Shown here piece by piece: positions 1-6,597 of a DNA stretch of 9,713 bases. How positions within the stretch are numbered: position 1 is the stretch's first letter; every line of letters starts with the position of its first letter. The notes beneath the pieces were generated by a model. That model was not told the origin of the DNA and did not search any database. It saw only the letters and a program-made list of their open reading frames with translations. This DNA comes from Dehalococcoidales bacterium (GTDB taxonomy: Bacteria; Chloroflexota; Dehalococcoidia; Dehalococcoidales; UBA3254). The DNA lies in the NCBI GenBank assembly GCA_028718465.1, contig JAQULX010000076.1, positions 1-9,713 on the forward strand, read 5' to 3'. The position numbers were made by a program, and so were the translations under genes.

Positions 1-176
1 ATGCCGGGTCGTAATAAGAGACTTTAAGATTTCCGCGGAGGCTGTCCTGAGGGTTTTCGGCGTCCCGCGATTCAGGGCACAGTAATTGTTCAGGAGACTT
101 ACAACGATAGAGTTGGGCTAAAGCTGATTGGACAGTAGCGGGCAATGCTCCTGGATACCCGTTCCATTAGCGGAAC
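1..176 (-). other. Unidentified open frame running off the left edge
   Basis: On the minus strand one frame stays open from an in-frame TAA near position 168 down to base 1, about 55 codons. It includes stretches reading LAQLYRCKSPEQLLCPESRD and SLRGNLKVSYYDPA. There is no ATG or GTG in this frame. The only common alternative start, TTG at 143-145, has an AGGAG only 2 bases upstream, which is too close for a normal ribosome binding site. It follows the exonuclease gene on the same strand. It could be the beginning of a gene with a rare start, a gene fragment, or chance. I do not recognise it. A small hairpin (GTTCC/GGAAC, 161-176) lies between the exonuclease stop and this frame but has no T-tract. 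Confidence 0.25.
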
Positions 177-686
177 TCAGCTAATTTCAGGCCGGGGAAT
201 AAGTCTGTCCTTCAGTATCTTCAGGTTAATCACATCTTCCTTATTGTAGTCCAGCAGTTTTTGCAGGGCGATCCTGTCGCTGTATTGAATATATCTCCAC
301 CAAAGCTTTATTGCCTCATAGCCGTTTACTTCTTTGAGCCGTCTCTCGATACCCAGACAGCGCTCAACCGCCTTGAGGCCGCCATATAAATTATTTCTCC
401 AGCAGTGGTGCATCAGATCGCAATGTTTGAAATAAGATTCCAGGTTGATCCCGTGCCGGGCATGAATGAACGGCAGATCGAACCGGCGACCATTATAGGT
501 ATACAGAGAAGTCACTCCCTGGAGTGTTTCCAGTATAGATTTACCGGTGATGTTTTTGCCCACGAACTGTATGAACTGCTCGTTGGTATTATCGGTAATA
601 TAAATACCGACTACGGTAATCTCATTCTGGACCGGGTACAGTCCGGTAGTCTCGATATCCAGGTAAGCTTCCAATTCAGGTGGCAC
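177..686 (-). CDS. Ribonuclease H-like 3'-5' exonuclease domain protein (YprB type)
   Basis: A 169-residue single-domain protein with the DEDDy exonuclease signature. Motif I is LDIETTGL (D10, E12), motif II is YNGRRFDLPF (D70) and motif III is YNKED (Y147, D151). These acidic residues bind the two metal ions used for 3'-5' hydrolysis of nucleic acid. The size and motifs fit the RNase_H_2/YprB group, usually annotated as a predicted exonuclease of unknown substrate. The start is GTG at 684-686: an in-frame TGA lies 18 bases upstream and GAGGT sits 6 bases before the GTG. It is 69 bases downstream of the molybdoenzyme gene on the same strand and may be cotranscribed, but no functional link is evident. 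It has no signal peptide, so it is expected to be cytoplasmic. Confidence 0.85.
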   Translation of the reverse strand: MPPELEAYLDIETTGLYPVQNEITVVGIYITDNTNEQFIQFVGKNITGKSILETLQGVTSLYTYNGRRFDLPFIHARHGINLESYFKHCDLMHHCWRNNLYGGLKAVERCLGIERRLKEVNGYEAIKLWWRYIQYSDRIALQKLLDYNKEDVINLKILKDRLIPRPEIS

Positions 687-755
687 AATAATACCTCGAA
701 CTCAGTATATTACTCGGATTGTTCCTTCTGGTAGGGAAAGAGTTTTTGCCATATA

Positions 756-3260
756 TCAACCTTCCCACCTGCTAACCTCTACCAGACAGGAATTGGGTGC
801 CATGCCGGGTACGTTTTTAGATAGCATTCGGGAAGAGGTGAGCATGTTGACGCATCCTCCTCGATCGGGACTATCAGGATTGCCCGGTACGACCGGATCA
901 TACAGGCTGGACCCTTCATAAGAGTGAACAACGCCCGGCCGCATCCTTTCGGTAACCTGGGCGATTCCCAGGACAGCGGCCCGGTCATTATACAGCTTGA
1001 TGATATCTTTGTCCTTGATACCTCTGGATTCTGCATCCACCGGGTGAATCCTGACCGTGTGCCAGTAATAGCCGTCTTTATATATGCGATTAGCCGGAAT
1101 CTCTCCTAGCCAGGGGGCATGAGTATCATGATGGGTATGAAACGTCATTCTGGGATGAGGTGAGATAAGCTGCAGCGGGTAATGCTGGGCCAGATCTGAA
1201 TCATAGCCCTCCCAGCTCGGAATATAACGAGCCAGGGGCGGCCTCTCCTGATCGTCCGGGGTAAACTTTTTCAAGCTTTCGGAAACAAACTCTATTTTTC
1301 CACTGTAAGTCCCCAGTTCGCGGGCTTTTTCCGTTCCTCGTTTTGGATTTCGGTAGTCCGGGGTATCGCACTCCCGGCCTTCATAGAACCACCGCAAGCC
1401 CGGGGTAGATTTATAGTCTTCCGGTACCGGCACTACATAGTAGCATTTTTTCTTAAACTCTTCGAAGGAGATACAGCGAGGTAATTCAGAGGCATAGAAA
1501 TACTTTTCAATCCAGTCTTCCTCGGAATTGCCTTCCGTATATTCCTCTTTTACACCCAGCCTGTCAGCAATCTGGGTGAGAATCCAGTAGTCGGACCGGG
1601 ACTCCCATAGCGGTTCAATGCATTTTTGCTGGTAAACGATAATCCTGTGGTTGCACTCACTGGAACTATGCAGAGAGGCGCCGCTGGGGTGTGCCCACTC
1701 GCTGATATCGTTGCGCTCCAGATTGGTGCAGGCAGGTAAAATAACGTCCGCATAACCGGTCTCATTACACCACCAGCAGTCCTGGTTAACCACAAACTCC
1801 AGTTTAGGGCTCTGGTACATTCTAAGCCATTTACTGGTGTCGATCATGGTGCTGAGGTAAGAACCGCCATAGCGGTAGAACATTTTTACTTCGGAACAGC
1901 CTGGCAAGGGATAAGTATATTTATCAAATTGCTGTTCAATGGAGTTGCCGCATGTCCCTGGACCGTTCCAGTGTACCGGGGGATTCAGGATAGCATCGGG
2001 CACCAGCAGTCGGGCGATCCGCTGCTTTACCGGGTTGATGGCTGTCTTCCTGGCCAGTTTGTTGATACCGCAGGCATTATAACCGGGGAAGTCAGGGTAA
2101 GGATTATAAGGCGCTCCCATCGTGGTTCCCCAGATATTAACCCCGGGTTTACCGAGGCCCTGCATGGCTTGCAGGTAGACCATCAGGCGCGGACCTTCTG
2201 TGCCGTAAGCCTGGCGGCAAACGCCTGATTCCCCCCCTCGGGTGCCGGCTGCCAGCATAGTCCTCTTGGAAGCCCATTCTCTGGCCAGGGCTGTAATGGT
2301 CCTGGCCGGCACTCCGCAAATATCTTCCGCCCACTGCGGAGTTCGCGGGACACCGTCCTCATCTCCCAGGATATGTTTCATGAATTCGTCAAACCCTCGA
2401 GTATGAGTCTCCACATAGCTCTTATCGTAAGTGCCGTTTTTCAGCCAGACGTAGGCGATAGCCTCGGCCATCGCAGCATCCGTACCCGGCCGGGGGGCAA
2501 TCCATTTATCCCCCTGGATTACCGCGGTATAGTTACAAAAAGGGTCGATAAAAATCTGCTTTATGCCTAGCTGTTTGAGCCATATCCTCCAGATGGCGGA
2601 CTCCTGCCCGCCGTACACCCCGTGAGTGGAGTCCGGGTCGTTTCCCCAGTGAATCACCATGTCAGTATTTTTCAGCGCATCTTCCAGCAGATCATATTGC
2701 TCCGGTAGCCCAAACCTCCAGAAAAATCCGTAGGCGTGAGTCGAGCCCCAGTGCCAGCCCTCCCAGCTATCCGGGTTGTCCAGGATTTCCGTAAAGCCGA
2801 TAAGGTTAAAAAACCTGGCCCAAACGCTGGTGCGGTAGCCGAAGAATCCCCAGTTGTGATGGGATGATGGCCGGGACATTATCGCCGAAGGACCGTAGGT
2901 GGAGCGGATCCGCTTCATTTCACCGGCAACCAGATCGAGTGCTTCATCCCAACTGGCCCGGCGGTATCCGGACTTGCCGCGGTTCTCAGGCCGCCGGTTC
3001 CCCTTGGGATCGAAATCTACCCTTATCAAAGGATACCGGATTCTATCTTCAGAATAAGTCCGTATGCGTTCAGTATAAGAATAAGCCGGAAGGCAGACTT
3101 TGCGGTATGGAACGAATTGTTTCCCCCGTGCGTTGATTTGCCATGACGGCGCATCGGTACTATCAAAAGCCAACGGTCGGATGCGGGTGATTACCCCATC
3201 TTTGACATATACATGCACTGGACCTCCTTGCCCGCAATTGACGAAGACCTTTTCTGACAT
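756..3260 (-). CDS. Molybdopterin oxidoreductase, pyrogallol transhydroxylase-like large subunit
   Basis: An 834-residue catalytic subunit of the DMSO reductase superfamily, expected to bind a bis-molybdopterin guanine dinucleotide cofactor. The N-terminus (GGPVHVYVKDG, DAPSWQINARGK) and many later blocks (SSHHNWG, NPDSWEGWHWG, PEQYDLLED, YADVILPACTN, DRGGC) match, as I recall it, the large subunit (AthL) of Pelobacter acidigallici pyrogallol-phloroglucinol transhydroxylase. The residues I recall as catalytic there (His144, Asp174, Tyr404) and the Mo ligand Ser175 fall here at H134, D164, Y394 and S165, a constant offset of 10. Like that enzyme it lacks the N-terminal Cys motif for a [4Fe-4S] cluster and has no Tat signal, so it should be cytoplasmic. 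The known enzyme works with a small ferredoxin-like subunit, and none is visible here. The start is ATG at 3258-3260 with GGGAG 10 bases upstream. The substrate is unproven; phenolic transhydroxylation is an inference from homology. Confidence 0.88.
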   Translation of the reverse strand: MSEKVFVNCGQGGPVHVYVKDGVITRIRPLAFDSTDAPSWQINARGKQFVPYRKVCLPAYSYTERIRTYSEDRIRYPLIRVDFDPKGNRRPENRGKSGYRRASWDEALDLVAGEMKRIRSTYGPSAIMSRPSSHHNWGFFGYRTSVWARFFNLIGFTEILDNPDSWEGWHWGSTHAYGFFWRFGLPEQYDLLEDALKNTDMVIHWGNDPDSTHGVYGGQESAIWRIWLKQLGIKQIFIDPFCNYTAVIQGDKWIAPRPGTDAAMAEAIAYVWLKNGTYDKSYVETHTRGFDEFMKHILGDEDGVPRTPQWAEDICGVPARTITALAREWASKRTMLAAGTRGGESGVCRQAYGTEGPRLMVYLQAMQGLGKPGVNIWGTTMGAPYNPYPDFPGYNACGINKLARKTAINPVKQRIARLLVPDAILNPPVHWNGPGTCGNSIEQQFDKYTYPLPGCSEVKMFYRYGGSYLSTMIDTSKWLRMYQSPKLEFVVNQDCWWCNETGYADVILPACTNLERNDISEWAHPSGASLHSSSECNHRIIVYQQKCIEPLWESRSDYWILTQIADRLGVKEEYTEGNSEEDWIEKYFYASELPRCISFEEFKKKCYYVVPVPEDYKSTPGLRWFYEGRECDTPDYRNPKRGTEKARELGTYSGKIEFVSESLKKFTPDDQERPPLARYIPSWEGYDSDLAQHYPLQLISPHPRMTFHTHHDTHAPWLGEIPANRIYKDGYYWHTVRIHPVDAESRGIKDKDIIKLYNDRAAVLGIAQVTERMRPGVVHSYEGSSLYDPVVPGNPDSPDRGGCVNMLTSSRMLSKNVPGMAPNSCLVEVSRWEG

Positions 3261-3291
3261 AGATACGCTACTCCCAACTAATTTAATGTAA

Positions 3292-3345
3292 GAGATGTTT
3301 TTATATTTTATAGATAATTAGATGATTACAGGTAGCTAACATCTC
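3292..3345. repeat. Inverted repeat upstream of the molybdoenzyme
   Basis: GAGATGTT at 3292-3299 is the exact reverse complement of AACATCTC at 3338-3345, with 38 bases between. It lies 32-85 bases upstream of the molybdoenzyme start, where a promoter or regulator site would be expected. No convincing -35/-10 pair can be seen here. It could be a regulator half-site pair or chance in AT-rich DNA. Confidence 0.35.
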
Positions 3346-3381
3346 GACATGGGATCTGAGGCTAAGAATAACTCGATCTCA

Positions 3382-3439
3382 TTTTATCTCATCTTTTATG
3401 ATAGGTTAGTTTGTTTAAATAATCAAATTTGAGATAAAA
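3382..3439. repeat. Second inverted repeat with the same 38-base gap
   Basis: TTTTATCTCA at 3382-3391 is the exact reverse complement of TGAGATAAAA at 3430-3439, again with 38 bases between. ATCTCAT also occurs twice in direct orientation (3376-3382 and 3387-3393). Both pairs share the GAGAT/ATCTC core. The spacing is too long for a simple hairpin operator but would suit looping or paired binding by a dimer. Confidence 0.35.
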
Positions 3440-3453
3440 AATCGGTGAGACGT

Positions 3454-3808
3454 CAGGGCAAACGTATTTAGTTAACTAAGGTAAAGGAATAGTAAAATAG
3501 CCTCATCTAACAGGAAAGAAGGACGAGGATGGAAGCAAATCCAGCTAAAAAATATTTTTGAATATTGTTTTCTTCTCTGGGCGGATGGTTTAAGGTAGGC
3601 TCTGGGAGATATCTTGATCCATTTTGATGGCATATGTGCGTTCTCATGACTCAGCTCTGGAGAAGACTTCCTTAAAATTAGTCAGCGCCTGGGCGAGCGC
3701 TAATCATCTGGTACTGGGACAAGTGAAAGTAGCCGATGACTCCAATGAGATGATGTCGATTCCCCAGTTACTGAAGGCAATGGTCTTAAAAGATAACTGT
3801 CTTTTTAA
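3454..3808 (+). mobile_element. Decayed, internally deleted ISAs1-family insertion sequence
   Basis: The segment begins with CAGGG (3454-3458), which as I recall is the conserved terminal sequence of ISAs1-family elements. A 12-base palindrome TTAGTTAACTAA follows at 3468-3479. A plausible original transposase start (ATG at 3529 after an AAGGA) comes next, and then transposase-like coding sequence from about 3551. The distance from the ATG to the DGK-like motif is only about 100 bases. Intact family members have on the order of 130 residues there, so an internal deletion is likely. The right end and the C-terminal two thirds of the transposase are missing. No target-site duplication can be identified. 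Confidence 0.65.
3551..3808 (+). pseudogene. ISAs1-family transposase fragment
   Basis: Two frames together read as the middle of an ISAs1 transposase. From 3551 one frame gives a block like FEYCFLLWADGLR, an in-frame TAG at 3596-3598, then ALGDILIHFDG, resembling the usual FL.W ... IDGKT region. Around 3631-3638 the frame shifts, and reading continues as VRSHDSALEKTSLKLVSAWA followed by NHLVLGQVKVADDSNEM and SIPQLLKAMVLKDN. This is the characteristic SHD...HMVSAWA...LVLGQVK...SNEI..IP.LL segment of the family. Homology ends near 3808. With a stop codon, a frameshift and both termini missing, the gene cannot encode a working transposase. Confidence 0.8.
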
Positions 3809-3834
3809 TTACCAGCATATAAATCACCCTCACT

Positions 3835-4536
3835 CTAACTTAAATTCAATGAGTACACCAGGTATATACCTACGCCGATAAGTATTACCCCTGCGACTTT
3901 CTTGGAATAATCAGAGAGATTACTAATTCCCCTGGAAGCGATTACTTTCTGGGCAAACCCCGTAGAGATACCTGCCCCAAAAACCAGGATCCAGTGACCC
4001 AAGGCATAAGCCAATAACAACCCACCGCTGTAGACGATATCCTGCTTAGTAGCAGCGTAGGTAAGAACTACTCCCAGCACCGGAGTGGCACAGGGAGAGG
4101 CAATGATGCCAAAGGACAGCCCCATTAGAAAAGCTCCCAGGAGGGCTTTTTTCTTTGGCATAAATCTTTGGGATAAGCCTATACTGAAATTCAATTTATC
4201 ATGAAATAGAAGATACAGACCCAGAAAAATGGCGACCGGTGGCAGGATGTAGTACCAGAATGTGCCGACATCTCCGAAAAGTCTGCCCAGAACTCCGGCA
4301 ATAATTCCTAAAATAGTAAATGTAATGGTCAAACCCAAAATGAACATCAGGGAATACTGGACTGCTTTCTTTTGAGAGCTTTCGGCATACCCGCCAACAA
4401 AACCCATGATCAGCGGAATCATAGCCAACACACAAGGACTGGCACTGGAGATGACACCGCCCAAGAAGCAGAAAGGAAAAGCCAGCCATCCCTGAGACTG
4501 GATAATATCGCCAAGACTGCTCAATAATTCTTCCAT
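3835..4536 (-). CDS. ccdA: CcdA/DsbD-type transmembrane electron carrier
   Basis: A 233-residue membrane protein with six predicted hydrophobic segments (about 17-50, 60-88, 93-111, 131-162, 169-194 and 213-230). The two conserved cysteines sit in SASPCVLAMIPL (C35) and IASPCATPVLG (C149), the positions that form the redox pair in CcdA and the DsbD core. The family passes electrons from cytoplasmic thioredoxin to an acceptor outside the membrane. C23 is an additional cysteine in the first segment. The start codon overlaps the stop of the upstream thioredoxin lipoprotein by one base (TAATG), so the two are probably translationally coupled. The lipoprotein is therefore the likely acceptor. No cytochrome c genes are nearby, so a role in cytochrome c maturation is not suggested by the context. 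It is the last gene of the leftward operon. Confidence 0.9.
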   Translation of the reverse strand: MEELLSSLGDIIQSQGWLAFPFCFLGGVISSASPCVLAMIPLIMGFVGGYAESSQKKAVQYSLMFILGLTITFTILGIIAGVLGRLFGDVGTFWYYILPPVAIFLGLYLLFHDKLNFSIGLSQRFMPKKKALLGAFLMGLSFGIIASPCATPVLGVVLTYAATKQDIVYSGGLLLAYALGHWILVFGAGISTGFAQKVIASRGISNLSDYSKKVAGVILIGVGIYLVYSLNLS

Positions 4537-5459
4537 TATTTGATTCCGAATATCCCGAGCTGAGTGATAATTTGATCCTTATGCCAAAAACCTACGTGGC
4601 GATATAACTCTTTGCCATCACCATCAAAAATTATTTGGGTAGGAATGGCCATAACTTTATAAAAATTGGTAAGATCACGATAGTCGTCGACACTTACGAT
4701 AGGCACATTTAATCGATCCTGATACTCGATTGCCAGGTTTTCCAGAATAGGTTTCATTTCTTTACAGGGAATACAGGTACCTCTGCCGAATTCGGCCAGA
4801 GTTGGTTTACCATTGGTAAGGGACTGTGGCAGTGTGATTGAGGTCAATCCGCCTGGAAATGGGGATGTCGGCACCTCAACAGGTTTAGTTAGCGCCAAAA
4901 CTGAATATTTCCCCAGGCGGCTAATTGCGGTCGTCACGCTTTTGGTTTTAGTATTGATATCTTTATAGCGCATCATCTCCCAGGTGTTACCAGTGTAGTT
5001 ATAGATCCGGATATCATTTTCAGTTGCGCTTGCAGGTAAGGCAGAGACGTCATAGTTAAGCGTCAGTCTTACGGATGGATTAAGAACTCCTTCTTGAGGT
5101 TGGATATCAAATATAGACCCAATTATTTCAGCATTCTCCGGTGGAACCGGAATAACCGGGTCAATAGCTATATTTATTGACTGTAAAGGCACTTTGTTTG
5201 CCCCTAAAAGCGTGGTGCCTGAATCAATAGATAAACTAACCTTACCATCGGCAGAGGTGATTTGAGATTTCTTTAACAGCTTTCCCTGCTCAGTTACTAA
5301 GATATTACTTGGATTTGTATTTGGTAAAGTAATCGTGATTTCCCGCGTTGGGATGTTCGTAGTAGAGGGTGTAGAACCGGAAGAACAGCTTACTACTAGC
5401 ATTAGACTGAGCAGAACAAGCATCCCTGAATACAGGTGTCTTATTTTTGTAAACCTCAT
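4536..5459 (-). CDS. Thioredoxin-domain lipoprotein with an N-terminal beta-rich region
   Basis: A 307-residue protein. Residues 1-25 form a lipoprotein signal (positively charged start, hydrophobic core, lipobox VVSC with C25), followed by a Ser/Thr-rich linker. Residues about 35-195 look beta-rich and contain a segment (FDIQPQEGVLNPSVRLTLNY, then DIRIYNYTGNTWEMM) of the kind seen in extracellular repeat or ZU5-like domains. Residues about 205-307 are a thioredoxin fold with redox motif CIPC (C229, C232) and the cis-Pro loop AIPT (P273). It should be anchored on the outer face of the cytoplasmic membrane and be reduced by the CcdA-type protein encoded by the overlapping next gene. The start is ATG at 5457-5459, preceded by a long purine-rich ribosome site. 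The substrate of the thioredoxin domain is unknown. Confidence 0.85.
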   Translation of the reverse strand: MRFTKIRHLYSGMLVLLSLMLVVSCSSGSTPSTTNIPTREITITLPNTNPSNILVTEQGKLLKKSQITSADGKVSLSIDSGTTLLGANKVPLQSINIAIDPVIPVPPENAEIIGSIFDIQPQEGVLNPSVRLTLNYDVSALPASATENDIRIYNYTGNTWEMMRYKDINTKTKSVTTAISRLGKYSVLALTKPVEVPTSPFPGGLTSITLPQSLTNGKPTLAEFGRGTCIPCKEMKPILENLAIEYQDRLNVPIVSVDDYRDLTNFYKVMAIPTQIIFDGDGKELYRHVGFWHKDQIITQLGIFGIK

Positions 5460-5460
5460 A

Positions 5461-5472
5461 CTCCTCCCCTCC
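5461..5472 (-). promoter_or_regulatory. Extended Shine-Dalgarno of the thioredoxin lipoprotein
   Basis: On the minus strand GGAGGGGAGGAG ends 1 base before the lipoprotein ATG. The distal GGAGG is at a good distance for initiation. It begins 4 bases after the original TAA of the arsenate reductase gene. A strong site here lets the lipoprotein be translated even though ribosomes on arsC now stop 105 bases earlier. Confidence 0.6.
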
Positions 5473-5476
5473 GAAT

Positions 5477-5869
5477 TTATTGAATATCCAGTTCTTCCAG
5501 GAGTTTCTGTACTTTGAGTTTTATCTCGTCCCTGATTTTCCTGACCTCATCAACAGGCTTATCCTTAGGATCCTCCAGAGCCTAGTCGCGAGTCTCTGCC
5601 GTAGTATAGGGGCAGGCATTTTCACAACCCATCGTTATTGCCAACGCAATTCCCTCCATCATTTCCAGGGTTAACAGCTTGGGTTTACTTTGGCTGATAT
5701 CAATGCCAATTTCTTTCATAACCTTGACTACTTCCGGATTAACACGTTCGGCAGGTTGTGATCCATCTGAGATAGCCTTGGCCTTACCCTTTGCCAGTTG
5801 GTTGAAAAAAGCCTCTGCCATCTGACTGCGACCGAAATTATGAACACAGATGAAAAGTATTGAAAACAA
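5477..5869 (-). pseudogene. arsC: Arsenate reductase (thioredoxin-coupled type), interrupted by TAG
   Basis: The frame encodes an ArsC of the low-molecular-weight phosphatase fold: P-loop CVHNFGRS (C8, R14), then SQPAERVNP, SQSKPKLLT and TMGCENACPY (C82, C86). After 95 residues it meets TAG at 5582-5584. Exactly in the same frame, coding continues for 34 codons (ALEDPKDKPVDEVRKIRDEI...) to a TAA at 5477-5479. The family has a Trp there (DW.LEDP), so a TGG-to-TAG change explains the break. Two more positions look abnormal: Phe12 where the family has Ser (TTC versus TCC) and Asp35 where it usually has Ala (GAT versus GCT). The start is TTG at 5867-5869 with a perfect AGGAGG 7 bases upstream. 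The truncated product keeps the three Cys positions but lacks the C-terminal helix. It is probably inactive, unless the stop is read through or is a sequencing error. Confidence 0.85.
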
Positions 5870-5876
5870 TACTCTG

Positions 5877-5882
5877 CCTCCT
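5877..5882 (-). promoter_or_regulatory. Shine-Dalgarno fixing the TTG start of arsC
   Basis: AGGAGG on the minus strand ends 7 bases before the TTG at 5869. No ATG or GTG lies at a suitable distance, so this site decides the start and gives the family-typical N-terminus FSILFICVHN. Confidence 0.7.
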
Positions 5883-5892
5883 GGAAACCAAT

Positions 5893-6300
5893 TTAGCTTT
5901 TGCTTAACGATTCTTTAGTTTGGTTAACTATTAAGTTGATATCTCCCACTTTAATATCGAAATTATGAGCTTTCTTAATGCCGTTTTGGGTTACACAGAT
6001 CCAATCTGTGACGGTGAGGCCTGCATGCTGAGCTGTCTTTTGGCCACAGGCAGTGGGACAGCCGTCTATTACTACGATTCTATCGGCCGATTTGGCAGAT
6101 TCAATCATACCCTGATTATGAGATCCGATTCCTGCCAGACAATACATTTTCCCAACCCCTTCTTGAGCCAGCTTAACAGTTGCCTGGTTTGCAATTTGGC
6201 CGCAATTAGCCGAACCTGAACAAGTTAACAAAACTACAATGGACTGGACTTCACAATCACATTTCGGACTAGTAGTCTTGGATTTCTTATCGACCGTCAT
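5893..6300 (-). CDS. DGC-domain putative zinc/metal-binding protein
   Basis: A 135-residue cytoplasmic protein rich in cysteine (C14, C16, C27, C33, C54, C81, C85, C102). The blocks CSGSANCGQIANQA (27-40) and VIDGCPTACGQK (77-88) are the hallmarks of the DGC-domain family, named for the Asp-Gly-Cys motif seen here at residues 79-81. The cysteines are thought to bind metal; the biochemical role is not established. The start ATG at 6298-6300 has AAGGAG about 7 bases upstream. It lies 19 bases after the small thioredoxin gene and 23 bases before arsC, within the leftward operon. This family is often found next to permeases and small thioredoxins in metalloid loci, so a role in binding or delivering the metalloid or a thiol-bound metal is plausible but inferred. 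Confidence 0.82.
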   Translation of the reverse strand: MTVDKKSKTTSPKCDCEVQSIVVLLTCSGSANCGQIANQATVKLAQEGVGKMYCLAGIGSHNQGMIESAKSADRIVVIDGCPTACGQKTAQHAGLTVTDWICVTQNGIKKAHNFDIKVGDINLIVNQTKESLSKS

Positions 6301-6319
6301 GGAGTTCTCCTTTATATGT

Positions 6320-6577
6320 TTATTTCTTTTCTTCTTTGTCTAAAGCATTTACTACTAACTGAATGAGTTTGGCTTTATCCGGAACCTTGCCGGATACTAC
6401 CAGTTCCTCGTTGATTACCAGTCCCGGAGTGGTCAGGATAGGGTATTCTATAATTTTATTGAGGTCTTTCACGTGGTCGATATCAGCTTTTATACCCATT
6501 TCTACCAGCACTTCTTTAGTAAGTTTCTCCAACTGATTGCACTTCGCACACCCGGTTCCTAAAATTTTAATATTCAT
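6320..6577 (-). CDS. Small thioredoxin-like protein (redox-active disulfide protein 2 type)
   Basis: An 85-residue protein with a minimal thioredoxin fold. The motif GTGCAKC (C10, C13) follows the first beta strand and the cis-Pro loop TTPGLVIN (P51) precedes the fourth strand. This matches the small archaeal/bacterial thioredoxin-like proteins of the MTH895/TM0996 type, which have CxxC but lack most of the classical thioredoxin N-terminus. It has no signal peptide, so it should act in the cytoplasm. The start ATG at 6575-6577 has AAGGAG about 7 bases upstream. It sits 20 bases after the permease gene. Placement in an ars operon suggests it reduces arsenate reductase, the DGC protein or the permease cysteines; which one cannot be told from sequence. 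Confidence 0.88.
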   Translation of the reverse strand: MNIKILGTGCAKCNQLEKLTKEVLVEMGIKADIDHVKDLNKIIEYPILTTPGLVINEELVVSGKVPDKAKLIQLVVNALDKEEKK

Positions 6578-6597
6578 TCCTTTCTCCTTATCTAATA

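Noticed and set aside
161..176. Hairpin GTTCC/GGAAC after the exonuclease gene as a terminator
   Set aside because: A 5-base stem with no following T-tract on the minus strand.
3300..3320. TATAAAAT on the minus strand as the -10 element of the molybdoenzyme promoter
   Set aside because: The region is AT-rich and no acceptable -35 element lies 16-18 bases upstream, so the promoter could not be placed.
3786..3810. Possible terminator after ccdA (AAAAGA-TAACTG-TCTTTT)
   Set aside because: The stem is only six A/T-rich pairs, so it would be too weak; no better terminator was found after the operon.
3624..3881. 85-residue plus-strand frame taken as an intact gene
   Set aside because: Its middle is an ISAs1 transposase fragment. 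The beginning is frameshifted relative to the DG(K) motif, and the end runs into the complement of ccdA.
3835..4536. CcdA as part of cytochrome c maturation
   Set aside because: No cytochrome c or haem-lyase genes are nearby, whereas the overlapping thioredoxin lipoprotein gives a direct partner.
5582..5584. TAG in arsC as a pyrrolysine codon
   Set aside because: The family has Trp at this position and a TGG-to-TAG change is one base. TAG also ends ccdA nearby as an ordinary stop. Nothing in the window encodes pyrrolysine machinery.
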